A DNA stretch of 64,000 bases from positions 434,001 through 498,000 of the forward strand of contig NZ_JAMZDE010000007.1 in the NCBI RefSeq assembly GCF_024159085.1, read 5' to 3'. A program made the position numbers and the translations under genes. Source of the stretch: Idiomarina rhizosphaerae (lineage in GTDB: Bacteria > Pseudomonadota > Gammaproteobacteria > Enterobacterales > Alteromonadaceae). This document shows, piece after piece, positions 1 through 6,461 of this stretch. Within the stretch, counting starts at the first letter, position 1. The number at the start of each line of letters is the position of its first letter. Below the pieces are notes generated by a model. That model had not been told where the DNA came from. It saw nothing but the letters and a program-made list of their open reading frames with translations, and made no database searches.

Positions 1-207
1 AAAGGTATTAACGATAAAGTCATCCATCAGGCCGTAGTTTCTGGTGAGGTGAACTCAATGCGAGACCTACGCCAACAATACGGTGTAGCCTCACAGTGCG
101 GGTGCTGTAAAAACTGTGCCAAAGATGTTCTTCACGAAGCCCTCGAACAACGTTCCAATCAAGCAGGTAAAGAGACTCAACTTCCGGTTTCCGTATGCTA
201 CACTTAA
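1..207 (+). CDS. bfd: Bacterioferritin-associated ferredoxin, 3' part
   Basis: The reading frame is open from base 1 and ends in TAA; the start lies before the window. The 68 visible residues contain SQCGCCKNC, which corresponds to the second cysteine pair (C-x2-C) of the [2Fe-2S] cluster site in Bfd; the first C-x-C pair would be off the left edge. Bfd is known to reduce the haem of bacterioferritin so that stored iron can be released, and the two bacterioferritin genes follow 33 bases downstream on the same strand, which supports the call. The tail after the cysteines is a little longer than in E. coli Bfd. Confidence 0.85.
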   Translation, partial: KGINDKVIHQAVVSGEVNSMRDLRQQYGVASQCGCCKNCAKDVLHEALEQRSNQAGKETQLPVSVCYT

Positions 208-240
208 TTCATACCTAGTGAATTAAGGAGTAATACGGCT

Positions 241-717
241 ATGAAAGGTGATGCTAAAGTCATCCAGCAACTGAATAAAATACTGACGCTCAAACTTACC
301 GCCATTAATCAGTACTTTCTTCATGCCCGCATGTATCGTAACTGGGGCTTCGAAAGTTTGAACAAGCCTGTTTATAAAGCCTCTATTAATGAAATGAAGC
401 ACGCCGATGTGCTTATAGAACGAATTTTATTTCTGGAAGGCATTCCTAATTTGCAGGAACTCGGTAAATTATACGTTGGTGAAGACCCAAGAGAAATGCT
501 GGAAATGGACCACAAAGTCCAGTTTAACGACGTTACCGCAATACGCGAAGCCATAAAAGAGTGTGAGATACACAAAGACTATGTCAGCCGTAACGCATTA
601 CGCGATATTCTCGACTCGCAGGAAGAACATCTCGACTGGATTGAAACTCAAATTGATTTGATATCGCGCCTGGGTAACGAGGTCTATTTGCAAACAAAAA
701 TTCAAGGAGCTGAATAA
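241..717 (+). CDS. bfr: Bacterioferritin, haem-binding subunit with degenerate ferroxidase site
   Basis: 158 residues, collinear with E. coli Bfr (same MKGD start, full four-helix length). Met52, the axial haem ligand, is present in NEMKHAD, as are Glu51 and His54. Three of the six ferroxidase ligands are replaced by my count: Glu18 is Lys, Glu94 is Gln and Glu127 is Gln. The subunit should therefore bind haem at the dimer interface but not oxidise iron itself. An AAGGAG ribosome site lies 10 bases before the ATG. The stop overlaps the start of the second subunit (TAATG), so the two are probably translated together and co-assemble. Such split subunits are known in Neisseria and Magnetospirillum. 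Confidence 0.93.
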   Translation: MKGDAKVIQQLNKILTLKLTAINQYFLHARMYRNWGFESLNKPVYKASINEMKHADVLIERILFLEGIPNLQELGKLYVGEDPREMLEMDHKVQFNDVTAIREAIKECEIHKDYVSRNALRDILDSQEEHLDWIETQIDLISRLGNEVYLQTKIQGAE

Positions 718-1184
718 TGCGCAGAGATAACAATGTCGTTGAGCAACTAAATCGCCTGCTGGCCTTTGAACTCACGTCAATTGATCAGTACACCTCACAT
801 TCGCGTCAGTACGAAGATATGGGTTTAATGAAGCTTTATGAGCGAATTAACCATGAAATTGACGACGAACGCGGCCACGCAGACTTACTTATTCGCAGAA
901 TTTTATTTCTGGAAGGCAAACCTAACATGAGCAATCGCGAACCTCATACCATAGGTTCGGATGTCCGGGAAATGCTGGAGAATGATCTGAAGCTTGAGCA
1001 TAACAACGCCAAAACATTGCGTGAAGTCATTGAATACTGCGAAGAAGTTGACGATTACGTTACTCGCGAAATGCTGGTCGGAATTTTAAAAGATACCGAA
1101 GAAGATCACGCGTACTGGCTGCAGATACAGCTGAACTTAATGGATCGACTGGGTGAGCAGCTTTATTTACAAAGCATGATGTAA
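717..1184 (+). CDS. bfr: Bacterioferritin, ferroxidase subunit lacking the haem Met
   Basis: 155 residues, paralogous to the preceding gene and overlapping it by one base. Here the ferroxidase ligands are intact: Glu18, Glu51, His54, Glu94 and the ExxH pair in TEEDHAYW (residues 128 and 131, shifted by one because of a one-residue insertion). Position 52, the haem-ligating Met in E. coli, is Arg (DDERGHAD). This is the mirror image of its partner: iron-oxidising, unable to supply the haem ligand. The two probably form a mixed 24-subunit shell for iron storage and oxidative-stress protection, with Bfd upstream for iron release. A terminator follows at 1213-1237. Confidence 0.92.
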   Translation: MRRDNNVVEQLNRLLAFELTSIDQYTSHSRQYEDMGLMKLYERINHEIDDERGHADLLIRRILFLEGKPNMSNREPHTIGSDVREMLENDLKLEHNNAKTLREVIEYCEEVDDYVTREMLVGILKDTEEDHAYWLQIQLNLMDRLGEQLYLQSMM

Positions 1185-1200
1185 TCCAGTCTCCCTTTCT

Positions 1201-1261
1201 GCAGACACAAAAAAACCGCCTCAAGGGCGGTTTCTTTGTATCTGGCGGAGAGAGAGGGATT
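1201..1261. repeat. Duplicated tRNA-Ser 3' end plus terminator, copy A
   Basis: These 61 bases match 1375-1436 with one substitution and one one-base indel. The copy contains the terminator hairpin and then the last 19-20 bases of tRNA-Ser (CCA, acceptor strand and the edge of the T arm, read on the minus strand). The match stops abruptly at base 1261, inside the T arm. The repeat period is about 174 bases. The arrangement recalls the rtT repeats behind E. coli tyrT, which also carry tRNA 3' ends. A scar left by an element that used the tRNA 3' end as attachment site would look similar. Confidence 0.85.
1213..1237 (+). terminator. Bidirectional terminator after the bacterioferritin genes
   Basis: AAACCGCC (1213-1220), loop TCAAG, GGCGGTTT (1226-1233) followed by CTTTG on the plus strand. 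On the minus strand the hairpin is followed by an unbroken T run (the A tract at 1208-1212). It lies 28 bases after the second bfr stop and belongs to repeat copy A. Confidence 0.8.
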
Positions 1262-1374
1262 AACTCGGGCCTTCCATGGCCCTCGCCCGTTGGGCAGCGC
1301 TGAAGCGCTGTTCAAAACGGCTGTCCTGCCGTTTTGTCGAACCTATAGGGTTCTCATCAAGTCCTGCCCTATCA
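1262..1374. other. Spacer with five consecutive short hairpins between the tRNA-Ser repeat copies
   Basis: No credible reading frame. Five inverted repeats stand almost back to back: GGGCC/GGCCC (1267-1282), GCCC/GGGC (1285-1295), CAGCGCT/AGCGCTG (1295-1310), AAAACGGC/GCCGTTTT (1314-1335) and GAACC/GGTTC (1339-1353). They could form a structured RNA on either strand, or be the remains of a small palindromic repeat element. Reading frames that cross this stretch run into the tRNA and give the well-known false peptide made by translating tRNA-Ser. Confidence 0.6.
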
Positions 1375-1436
1375 GCAGATACAAAAAAACCGCCTCAAGG
1401 GCGGTTTCTTTTGTATCTGGCGGAGAGAGAGGGATT
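1375..1436. repeat. Duplicated tRNA-Ser 3' end plus terminator, copy B
   Basis: Partner of 1201-1261. This copy holds the genuine 3' end of the tRNA-Ser gene and its terminator. Sequence identity with copy A ends at GGGATT inside the T arm. Confidence 0.85.
1387..1412 (-). terminator. Terminator of tRNA-Ser
   Basis: On the minus strand the hairpin AAACCGCC-loop-GGCGGTTT (1407 down to 1387) is followed by a T run (A tract at 1383-1389). It begins 11 bases beyond the CCA end of tRNA-Ser. The stem is identical to that at 1213-1233. Confidence 0.8.
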
Positions 1437-1505
1437 CGAACCCTCGATACGTTGCCGTATACACACTTTCCAGGCGTGCTCCTTCAGCCACTCGGACACC
1501 TCTCC
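1418..1505 (-). tRNA. tRNA-Ser (anticodon GGA)
   Basis: Read on the minus strand the gene starts GGAGAGGTGTCC, has the D-arm sequence GAGTGGCTGAAGGAGC, the anticodon loop CTGGAAA, a long variable arm as expected for tRNA-Ser, the T arm GGTTCGAATCC and an encoded CCA. The acceptor stem pairs over seven bases, the last as G-U. 88 bases with CCA. A promoter lies just upstream (1520-1548) and a terminator just downstream. Confidence 0.96.
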
Positions 1506-1519
1506 TCTACAAGCCGCGT

Positions 1520-1548
1520 ATATTAAGGGAAAGAGGGAGGCTAGTCAA
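1520..1548 (-). promoter_or_regulatory. Promoter of tRNA-Ser
   Basis: On the minus strand TTGACT (1548-1543), a 17-base spacer and TAATAT (1525-1520), followed by a GC-rich stretch (ACGCGGC) as is usual for stable RNA promoters. The tRNA begins 14 bases downstream of the -10 box. Confidence 0.65.
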
Positions 1549-1647
1549 TGACTTTACCAACACTATGATTGTTGATTAATAAGTGGTCACTGTACCACCC
1601 TTCTGTACCAATTAGAAAGTGAACTGTGTTAAGTTAGTTACTCGGCA

Positions 1648-2313
1648 TCATAAAGAATCGAGCATTTCTCTGTACTTGTCTAAGCCCTCACCAAACTCTA
1701 GTCCTACTTCCACTTGAGTCACCTGATACTGCTTGTCTTCGAGATAATTTAAACTTTCGTTCAGCAACGACAACTGTTCTTGAATTACGTCTATCGAAAG
1801 TTTTGGGATGTACTTTGCTCTGTTCTTAAAAACTTTAAGGTCATTGTGAGCAATAACTTTATTGCGCCACTTTTTTAGCCCCGAACTGCTGAAAAAAGCT
1901 TCGCACTCCTTCAGGTTTGCATTTAACCAAGCTGAGCCTAACGGTTTTATCAATTCTTTAAAGGAAACGACCTGCTCTCCTTTCTTCGTCTTTCCATCTT
2001 TCATCGGAGAGTTGTCATGTACAAGTGCTGCATATCTGAGACAGATTTGCGTCAGCATAGAGCGTTCGACGATAAACATGACGGATTTGCCTAATTTATA
2101 AGAGTTATTTCGCGCTTGCACAGAGCCAAACATACCTTGATAGACTGTAAAGTCATGGCAAAGCTCAACTACTAGTTGTTTAAACGCTGCTAGTTTTTCT
2201 TGGTCTAAATCCTCTTTATTAAAATCAATCGAGGCGTGAGTATACAACTTACGAACAAACTCCGGTGCATCCTCGTCTGAGGGCAAACAAGTTCGGACTT
2301 TATCATCATGCAT
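1648..2313 (-). CDS. HEPN-domain protein, AbiU2-like
   Basis: 221 residues, mostly helical, no signal peptide or membrane segment. Residues 150-156 read RNKVIAH, the R-x5-H motif of HEPN domains; the helix before it has an ER pair at 83-84. The overall pattern fits the AbiU2-like HEPN group as I know it, many of which are RNases in abortive-infection or toxin systems; RNase activity here is inference. The ATG has a good ribosome site (AAGGAT). It lies in a small pocket with a zinc-ribbon gene, between tRNA-Ser and a chemoreceptor gene, and both are on the same strand 146 bases apart. No obvious antitoxin is adjacent. Confidence 0.55.
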   Translation of the reverse strand: MHDDKVRTCLPSDEDAPEFVRKLYTHASIDFNKEDLDQEKLAAFKQLVVELCHDFTVYQGMFGSVQARNNSYKLGKSVMFIVERSMLTQICLRYAALVHDNSPMKDGKTKKGEQVVSFKELIKPLGSAWLNANLKECEAFFSSSGLKKWRNKVIAHNDLKVFKNRAKYIPKLSIDVIQEQLSLLNESLNYLEDKQYQVTQVEVGLEFGEGLDKYREMLDSL

Positions 2314-2459
2314 AACATATCCTTTTTCGTGATTGGGAAAGTCGTGATTAACATTCAGGATTATTTAGGTACAAAAATCTGAGGAGTCAAATCGACCAAT
2401 AAGGAAGGCGAGTTCCCCCCGTGGATGGTCATACTGGCAACCTGAAGAGAGCATTTTCA

Positions 2460-2804
2460 TCAACTCCCATCACGGTCGTAAGAGGACTTACAGCCTAAAC
2501 AACGCCATTTAGGGCTGCGGTGAGCAGCGTGTATTGACTGAAGCCTTACCGCCTTGCCGTCAACATCGTAACAGCGTTGACAAAATCGACTGTCTTCGTC
2601 GTCAGTAAGCACATATGTATTACCATCAAAGTTCAATTTACCTTTGAACTTAATAGCGTCTTTCAGCTCTCTGATTTTCTCGGAGAGCCTCATATTAGAC
2701 TCTCTCAGTGCGAAAGCCTCCTCTCGGAATTCGATTAGTTGTTGTCGTGTTTCGGCTGTAAGCCCTTTCTCAATCAACGATATAAACTCTTTATAGCCAA
2801 TCAT
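2460..2804 (-). CDS. Small coiled-coil zinc-ribbon protein
   Basis: 114 residues. The N-terminal half is a charged helix likely to form a coiled coil (around RQQLIEFREEAFALRESN); the C-terminal part holds two C-x2-C pairs, FCQRCYD and WRCLGCKS, typical of a zinc ribbon. Proteins of this build turn up in phage and accessory regions but I know of no assigned function. A longer start at 2822 is possible, but the Met at 2804 is preceded by GGAG at six bases and is preferred. An 18-base near-palindrome lies 45 bases upstream. It may be cotranscribed with the HEPN gene that follows. Confidence 0.6.
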   Translation of the reverse strand: MIGYKEFISLIEKGLTAETRQQLIEFREEAFALRESNMRLSEKIRELKDAIKFKGKLNFDGNTYVLTDDEDSRFCQRCYDVDGKAVRLQSIHAAHRSPKWRCLGCKSSYDRDGS

Positions 2805-2848
2805 AATCAACTCCAAAACCATATTAAAAGTTAAATGTCAACGGGTAA

Positions 2849-2866
2849 CAGTTGATATATTAACTG
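2849..2866. promoter_or_regulatory. Near-palindrome upstream of the zinc-ribbon gene
   Basis: CAGTTGATATATTAACTG reads the same on the other strand except for one mismatched base pair. It sits 45 bases before the start of the zinc-ribbon gene and could be an operator. The rest of 2823-3050 shows no gene that I can support. Confidence 0.3.
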
Positions 2867-3051
2867 GTCGGATGAGTTGAGTCAAATAGCCAAATGCGCC
2901 TTTAAAGTACGTCTTAGTGAGACACAATCGTGAGTTATAAAACCTATTTCATAGAAGTTGGTACCGATGAGGAGACAGAACGAACTTAAGCACTCTAGAT
3001 CCTATTGAGAAATAATTGAGGTAAAGGGTAAGTATCATGCTATTTGATCAA

Positions 3052-3087
3052 AAAAGCTGGCACTTAACCTAATAAGTACCAGCTTTT
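3052..3087 (-). terminator. Terminator of the chemoreceptor gene
   Basis: Inverted repeat of 14 bases (AAAAGCTGGCACTT at 3052-3065 against AAGTACCAGCTTTT at 3074-3087, one mismatch) starting 11 bases after the minus-strand stop. The minus-strand 3' side ends in a T run. Confidence 0.85.
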
Positions 3088-3098
3088 ATAGTGAGCCA

Positions 3099-4730
3099 TT
3101 AAGCAATTTTAAAGCGTTTCATGCCATTATTTAATCGTTTCGCCAGTTCGTTAAGCTCGCGGCTGGCTTCACTAATTTGCTCTGAGCCCGCTGCTGTTTG
3201 CTCAGCGGCCTGAGTAATGGATGTGAAGTTTTGGTTTATCTCTTCTGCTACGGCGGTTTGTTCTTCCGCTGCAGTCGCGATTTGTGCATTCATATCGCTC
3301 ATTTTTGCAACCGAGCTATTCACGGCATGCAAAGACTTACCGGCGGAGCGCGCCTGTTCAACACTTTCTGCTGCTTTTTCTCTGCCTTTTTCCATAACGG
3401 TAACAGCGTCGTTGGCACTCACTCGCATGGTTTCAATTAAGCTTTGAATATTGCGGGTTGAGTCCTGAGTTCGGTTCGCCAGCGCGCGTACCTCATCAGC
3501 AACCACGGAGAAGCCGCGGCCATGTTCGCCGGCACGGGCAGCCTCAATTGCGGCATTCAACGCCAGTAAATTAGTCTGGTCAGCAATGCCTTCTATCACT
3601 TCCAGTACTTTATGAATTTCTGCGGTGTTATCAGATAACTGACCAATAACTTTTGACGCACCTTCAACCTGGTTTGCCAACTCTTCAATAGAGCGTATGG
3701 TCGCTTCAACTTCACGGCTACCACCAACCGTCTCTTTATCAGTGTCGTCCGCCAACTGAGCCGCCTGCTCTGTATGCTGAGCAACTTCTCGCACTGTCTG
3801 TGCCATCTGATGAATTGCCGTTGCACCCTGAGTGGTCTGCTCTTGCTGCTGAACCACCAATTGCTGGTTATCATTCGCTGTTTCAGAAAGCTCATTCGAT
3901 GAGTTCAAAATTGTATCTGCCGAATCATTAACGTCCTGCAGAATCTCTCTAAGTTGACGAACCATGCGGTTAACGTCTGCCATCATGCTATCTTCGTAAC
4001 GCGTTCGGGTTGAAACCGTTAAGTCACCGTCAGCAATGCGCTGCAATACCTCAGCCGCCTCTTCGGGCTCTCCACCTATGGTGTGAGTCAGCTTGGCGAC
4101 TATCCGCCAGGCAGCTATACCACCCGTAATAATAGCGAAAGCAGTCACCCACCACATTAAAGTGGCAAAGTTTTCGCTACGGTCCATAACACCTTCGGTA
4201 CCTGACGCTATGTTCTGCTCCTGATAATCGATGAAGGTATTAATCCGATTCAGCCATTCAGCGTAAACTGGAGAGAGCTCATTCAACACGTACTCCTGCG
4301 CCTGTTGTCGTTGACCTGAACTAAGCAAACGCTCTGTTTCATCGGCGGCGGCCAGTCCACGCACTTGTACGTCTTCAATAGCAGCCAATAATTCACGTTC
4401 TTTGCTGCTAACTAAAGTGCTGTCAGAAAAAATAGCTCTCATACCCTTATCTGCTGTGTTGTAATTCGCCTTTAAATCATCAATTAACTCAAGCAGCGGA
4501 GGGCGATCAGCGGCATCATCCACAAGTACTAAATCGCGCAGGGCAATAGCCCGATCATGGACACTGCCACGGTAATTAATAGCAAAGCGTTGTTTTTCAC
4601 TTCCTACTTCATTCACTCTTGTTAGTGTTTTATCGATTTCGCTAACCTGATACGTACCGACAATGGTCGTTATAACAAGTAACAGCAGAATAAAGGCAAA
4701 CCCCGCGTACAACCGATTTGCTATGGTCAT
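3099..4730 (-). CDS. Methyl-accepting chemotaxis protein
   Basis: 543 residues. TM1 at about 8-30, a roughly 157-residue periplasmic helical sensor domain (four-helix-bundle type judging by length and composition), TM2 at about 188-210, a HAMP domain, then a full signalling domain with the conserved hairpin tip ([20 protein letters not shown]). The C terminus ends in MKRFKIA without an NWETF-type tether. It should sense an external ligand, unknown here, and signal through CheW/CheA encoded at 45-51 kb. The ATG has a GGAG ribosome site. A weak sigma-28-like promoter precedes it and a strong terminator follows, so it is a one-gene unit. Confidence 0.95.
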   Translation of the reverse strand: MTIANRLYAGFAFILLLLVITTIVGTYQVSEIDKTLTRVNEVGSEKQRFAINYRGSVHDRAIALRDLVLVDDAADRPPLLELIDDLKANYNTADKGMRAIFSDSTLVSSKERELLAAIEDVQVRGLAAADETERLLSSGQRQQAQEYVLNELSPVYAEWLNRINTFIDYQEQNIASGTEGVMDRSENFATLMWWVTAFAIITGGIAAWRIVAKLTHTIGGEPEEAAEVLQRIADGDLTVSTRTRYEDSMMADVNRMVRQLREILQDVNDSADTILNSSNELSETANDNQQLVVQQQEQTTQGATAIHQMAQTVREVAQHTEQAAQLADDTDKETVGGSREVEATIRSIEELANQVEGASKVIGQLSDNTAEIHKVLEVIEGIADQTNLLALNAAIEAARAGEHGRGFSVVADEVRALANRTQDSTRNIQSLIETMRVSANDAVTVMEKGREKAAESVEQARSAGKSLHAVNSSVAKMSDMNAQIATAAEEQTAVAEEINQNFTSITQAAEQTAAGSEQISEASRELNELAKRLNNGMKRFKIA

Positions 4731-4835
4731 GTAATGCTCCAGAAAGTGATGATGATATATTTATCTATGTAATTGAACGATTATACTAATAAGCTTCAAG
4801 GATGGATCAGAAAAATTGATATATTGACGACGGTA

Positions 4836-4861
4836 TAATCGGAATGTTCAATTATTGTTTG
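4836..4861 (-). promoter_or_regulatory. Possible sigma-28 (FliA) promoter of the chemoreceptor
   Basis: On the minus strand CAAA, 14 bases, then TCCGATTA, against the FliA pattern TAAA-N15-GCCGATAA: six of eight in the -10 part, spacing one short. It is about 105 bases before the chemoreceptor start. Chemoreceptor genes are often FliA-dependent and fliA is in this window. The match is imperfect. Confidence 0.25.
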
Positions 4862-5511
4862 ATAAGCCAACGGAAAATTCTGAGCTGGCTGGGCACATAG
4901 AAAAGATACTCGGGATGCCACTGCACACCAATAATAGTTTGTTCGGTCTGGCCTTCAGAAGCTTGTAGGAAACCATCGAGATCCCAACCCACGGCAAGCA
5001 TACCGACGCCGGTTTGCTTCACAATTTGTGAATGCAGGCTGTTAACTCTGAGTTTTTGTTTTTTACAAATTTTCGCTAACTGACTCCGGGGCTCAATAAA
5101 CACCTGCTTAGTTGGTAGTAAACCGGGTCGATTATAGGTTAGCTGTCGTAGCTCCCTAATATTCTGATTAAGTTCTCCACCCAGCACCACATTAATCAAT
5201 TGCGAACCACGACAAATACCTAACAGAGGCTTTTTTTCTTCCAATGCCCAACGTATCCAGGCAATTTCAAGCTCATCTCTGTCAGGATCGTACTCGCCGT
5301 CACGCTCAGGTGGTTGATTATACTCAGATGGACTAATGTCATCTCCGCCGCCAATAATAACGGCGTCGATGCCTTCGTGGTCACAGCGGTGTCTGACACT
5401 TGCGCGCACAGGCTTCGCACCCAGACACTTCAAAATAAGCCAGGTACACCACCAGGAAGGAGACCACCGTCTGGCGGTCCCGGTTACAACCACTCGCGGT
5501 CTGTGAGCCAT
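4852..5511 (-). CDS. Class I glutamine amidotransferase-like protein (peptidase C26 family)
   Basis: 219 residues, the fold of gamma-glutamyl-GABA hydrolase (PuuD) and related C26 enzymes. The nucleophile elbow is GICRGSQ (Cys100) and the His/Glu pair is in VQWHPEY (His199, Glu201), so the triad is complete. No signal peptide, so cytoplasmic. The ATG has GGAAGG eight bases upstream and overlaps the end of the amidoligase gene by 28 bases, which implies coupled translation. Pairs of amidoligase and C26-like genes have been described from comparative genomics (Iyer, Aravind and colleagues) and predicted to make and break amide or gamma-glutamyl bonds in a small peptide; the substrate is unknown. 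Confidence 0.85.
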   Translation of the reverse strand: MAHRPRVVVTGTARRWSPSWWCTWLILKCLGAKPVRASVRHRCDHEGIDAVIIGGGDDISPSEYNQPPERDGEYDPDRDELEIAWIRWALEEKKPLLGICRGSQLINVVLGGELNQNIRELRQLTYNRPGLLPTKQVFIEPRSQLAKICKKQKLRVNSLHSQIVKQTGVGMLAVGWDLDGFLQASEGQTEQTIIGVQWHPEYLFYVPSQLRIFRWLIKQ

Positions 5512-6461
5512 TGCTGCAACCTTTCCTTCCAGTCTTTTTCTGAAACCCCTATTAACGGGCGCTCAGCATCAGTAAACGCTTGCTTCCAGTATTCTAAAGC
5601 CTGTTTATCATTCGCCAGAGCATCCACTATCCACCAAATTTCCCAAGGTTCAGTTAAATCCCAGCCCGGGTGTTCAAGCTGACAGTTCGGTAAACGATAA
5701 TGAAATGTCGGGCGGGCTTTCACTTTATTATCTTCCACCGCTTTCTTAATTTTTTCTTCATTCAGAAAAGCAAACAGTGGCAACATATCCAGCGCCCGGT
5801 TGCGAGTGGCATTATGTTCCAGATAATCATTAATCAGTTGCTCCTGGCTTACTTCCTGCTGAGAAACCAGCAAACGGGTGTAGGCTTCAGGATATTTATC
5901 AATATAAGGACTCAGCTTTCGTGTTGTATCAACCCGGTGAGCTTCTACCAGCCACCATTGCAACAAAGAGAATGCCTGCAAATAACGCAGCAGGACATTT
6001 GGCTCTAACGACGGTACCTCGGGATTAATATGCACACCATAAGCCGCAATCCAGGATTCATCAGTGCCCTTCGCACCGGCTTCCCTTAACGCGTCAGTCA
6101 ATGGAATTAACCGCTCACACTGTTCAAGGGTCAGTGGCGGGCAGACAATTTCAATGGGCACCAGGTTCTCAGCTATGCTGCCTAACTCGCGCACCCAGGC
6201 GGAGGTATCTCCGCCCTCTGCTTTGGCTTTTCGCTTTAAATAGTCCCAGTCTATCTCAACTTTAAATGAGCCCAGTTCATCGACTTCAACTTTCTGTTCG
6301 GCTTTAGATACAGCAACCCGTTCCCCCGACAACTGCTGTTGCAGAACTTCGACGGTTCTCTCCAGAGTTAAACCGCTAAACTCCAGTTCAAAACCGACTT
6401 TTCGGTCTTCACCTTCATAGTTCAGCGGCTCGGTTAATGCTTTAAACAACGTTTTACTCAA
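5484..6461 (-). CDS. Amidoligase-family enzyme (glutamine-synthetase-like fold)
   Basis: 325 residues with the start chosen here. The N-terminal VGFELEFSGL is the signature of the Amidoligase_2 family, where the acidic residues are expected to bind Mg-ATP; a later HINPEVPS probably also lies in the active site. Members are predicted to join an amine to a carboxyl group. The frame is open to an ATG at 6524, overlapping the M28 gene by 71 bases. A TTG at 6461 overlaps the M28 stop (TTGAGTAA), has GGGGA nine bases upstream and gives the N-terminal length usual for the family, so I prefer it. It probably forms one operon with the peptidase before it and the amidotransferase-like gene after it. 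Confidence 0.8.
   Translation of the reverse strand: MSKTLFKALTEPLNYEGEDRKVGFELEFSGLTLERTVEVLQQQLSGERVAVSKAEQKVEVDELGSFKVEIDWDYLKRKAKAEGGDTSAWVRELGSIAENLVPIEIVCPPLTLEQCERLIPLTDALREAGAKGTDESWIAAYGVHINPEVPSLEPNVLLRYLQAFSLLQWWLVEAHRVDTTRKLSPYIDKYPEAYTRLLVSQQEVSQEQLINDYLEHNATRNRALDMLPLFAFLNEEKIKKAVEDNKVKARPTFHYRLPNCQLEHPGWDLTEPWEIWWIVDALANDKQALEYWKQAFTDAERPLIGVSEKDWKERLQQWLTDREWL

Noticed and set aside
1236..1551. Two plus-strand reading frames (96 and 91 residues) over the tRNA-Ser region
   Set aside because: They translate the tRNA-Ser antisense strand and the repeat; the peptide GIRTLDTLPYTHFPGVLLQ is a well-known false product of such tRNA genes.
2823..3050. Further small gene between the zinc-ribbon gene and the chemoreceptor terminator
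   Set aside because: No frame with a ribosome site and reasonable composition could be found on either strand.
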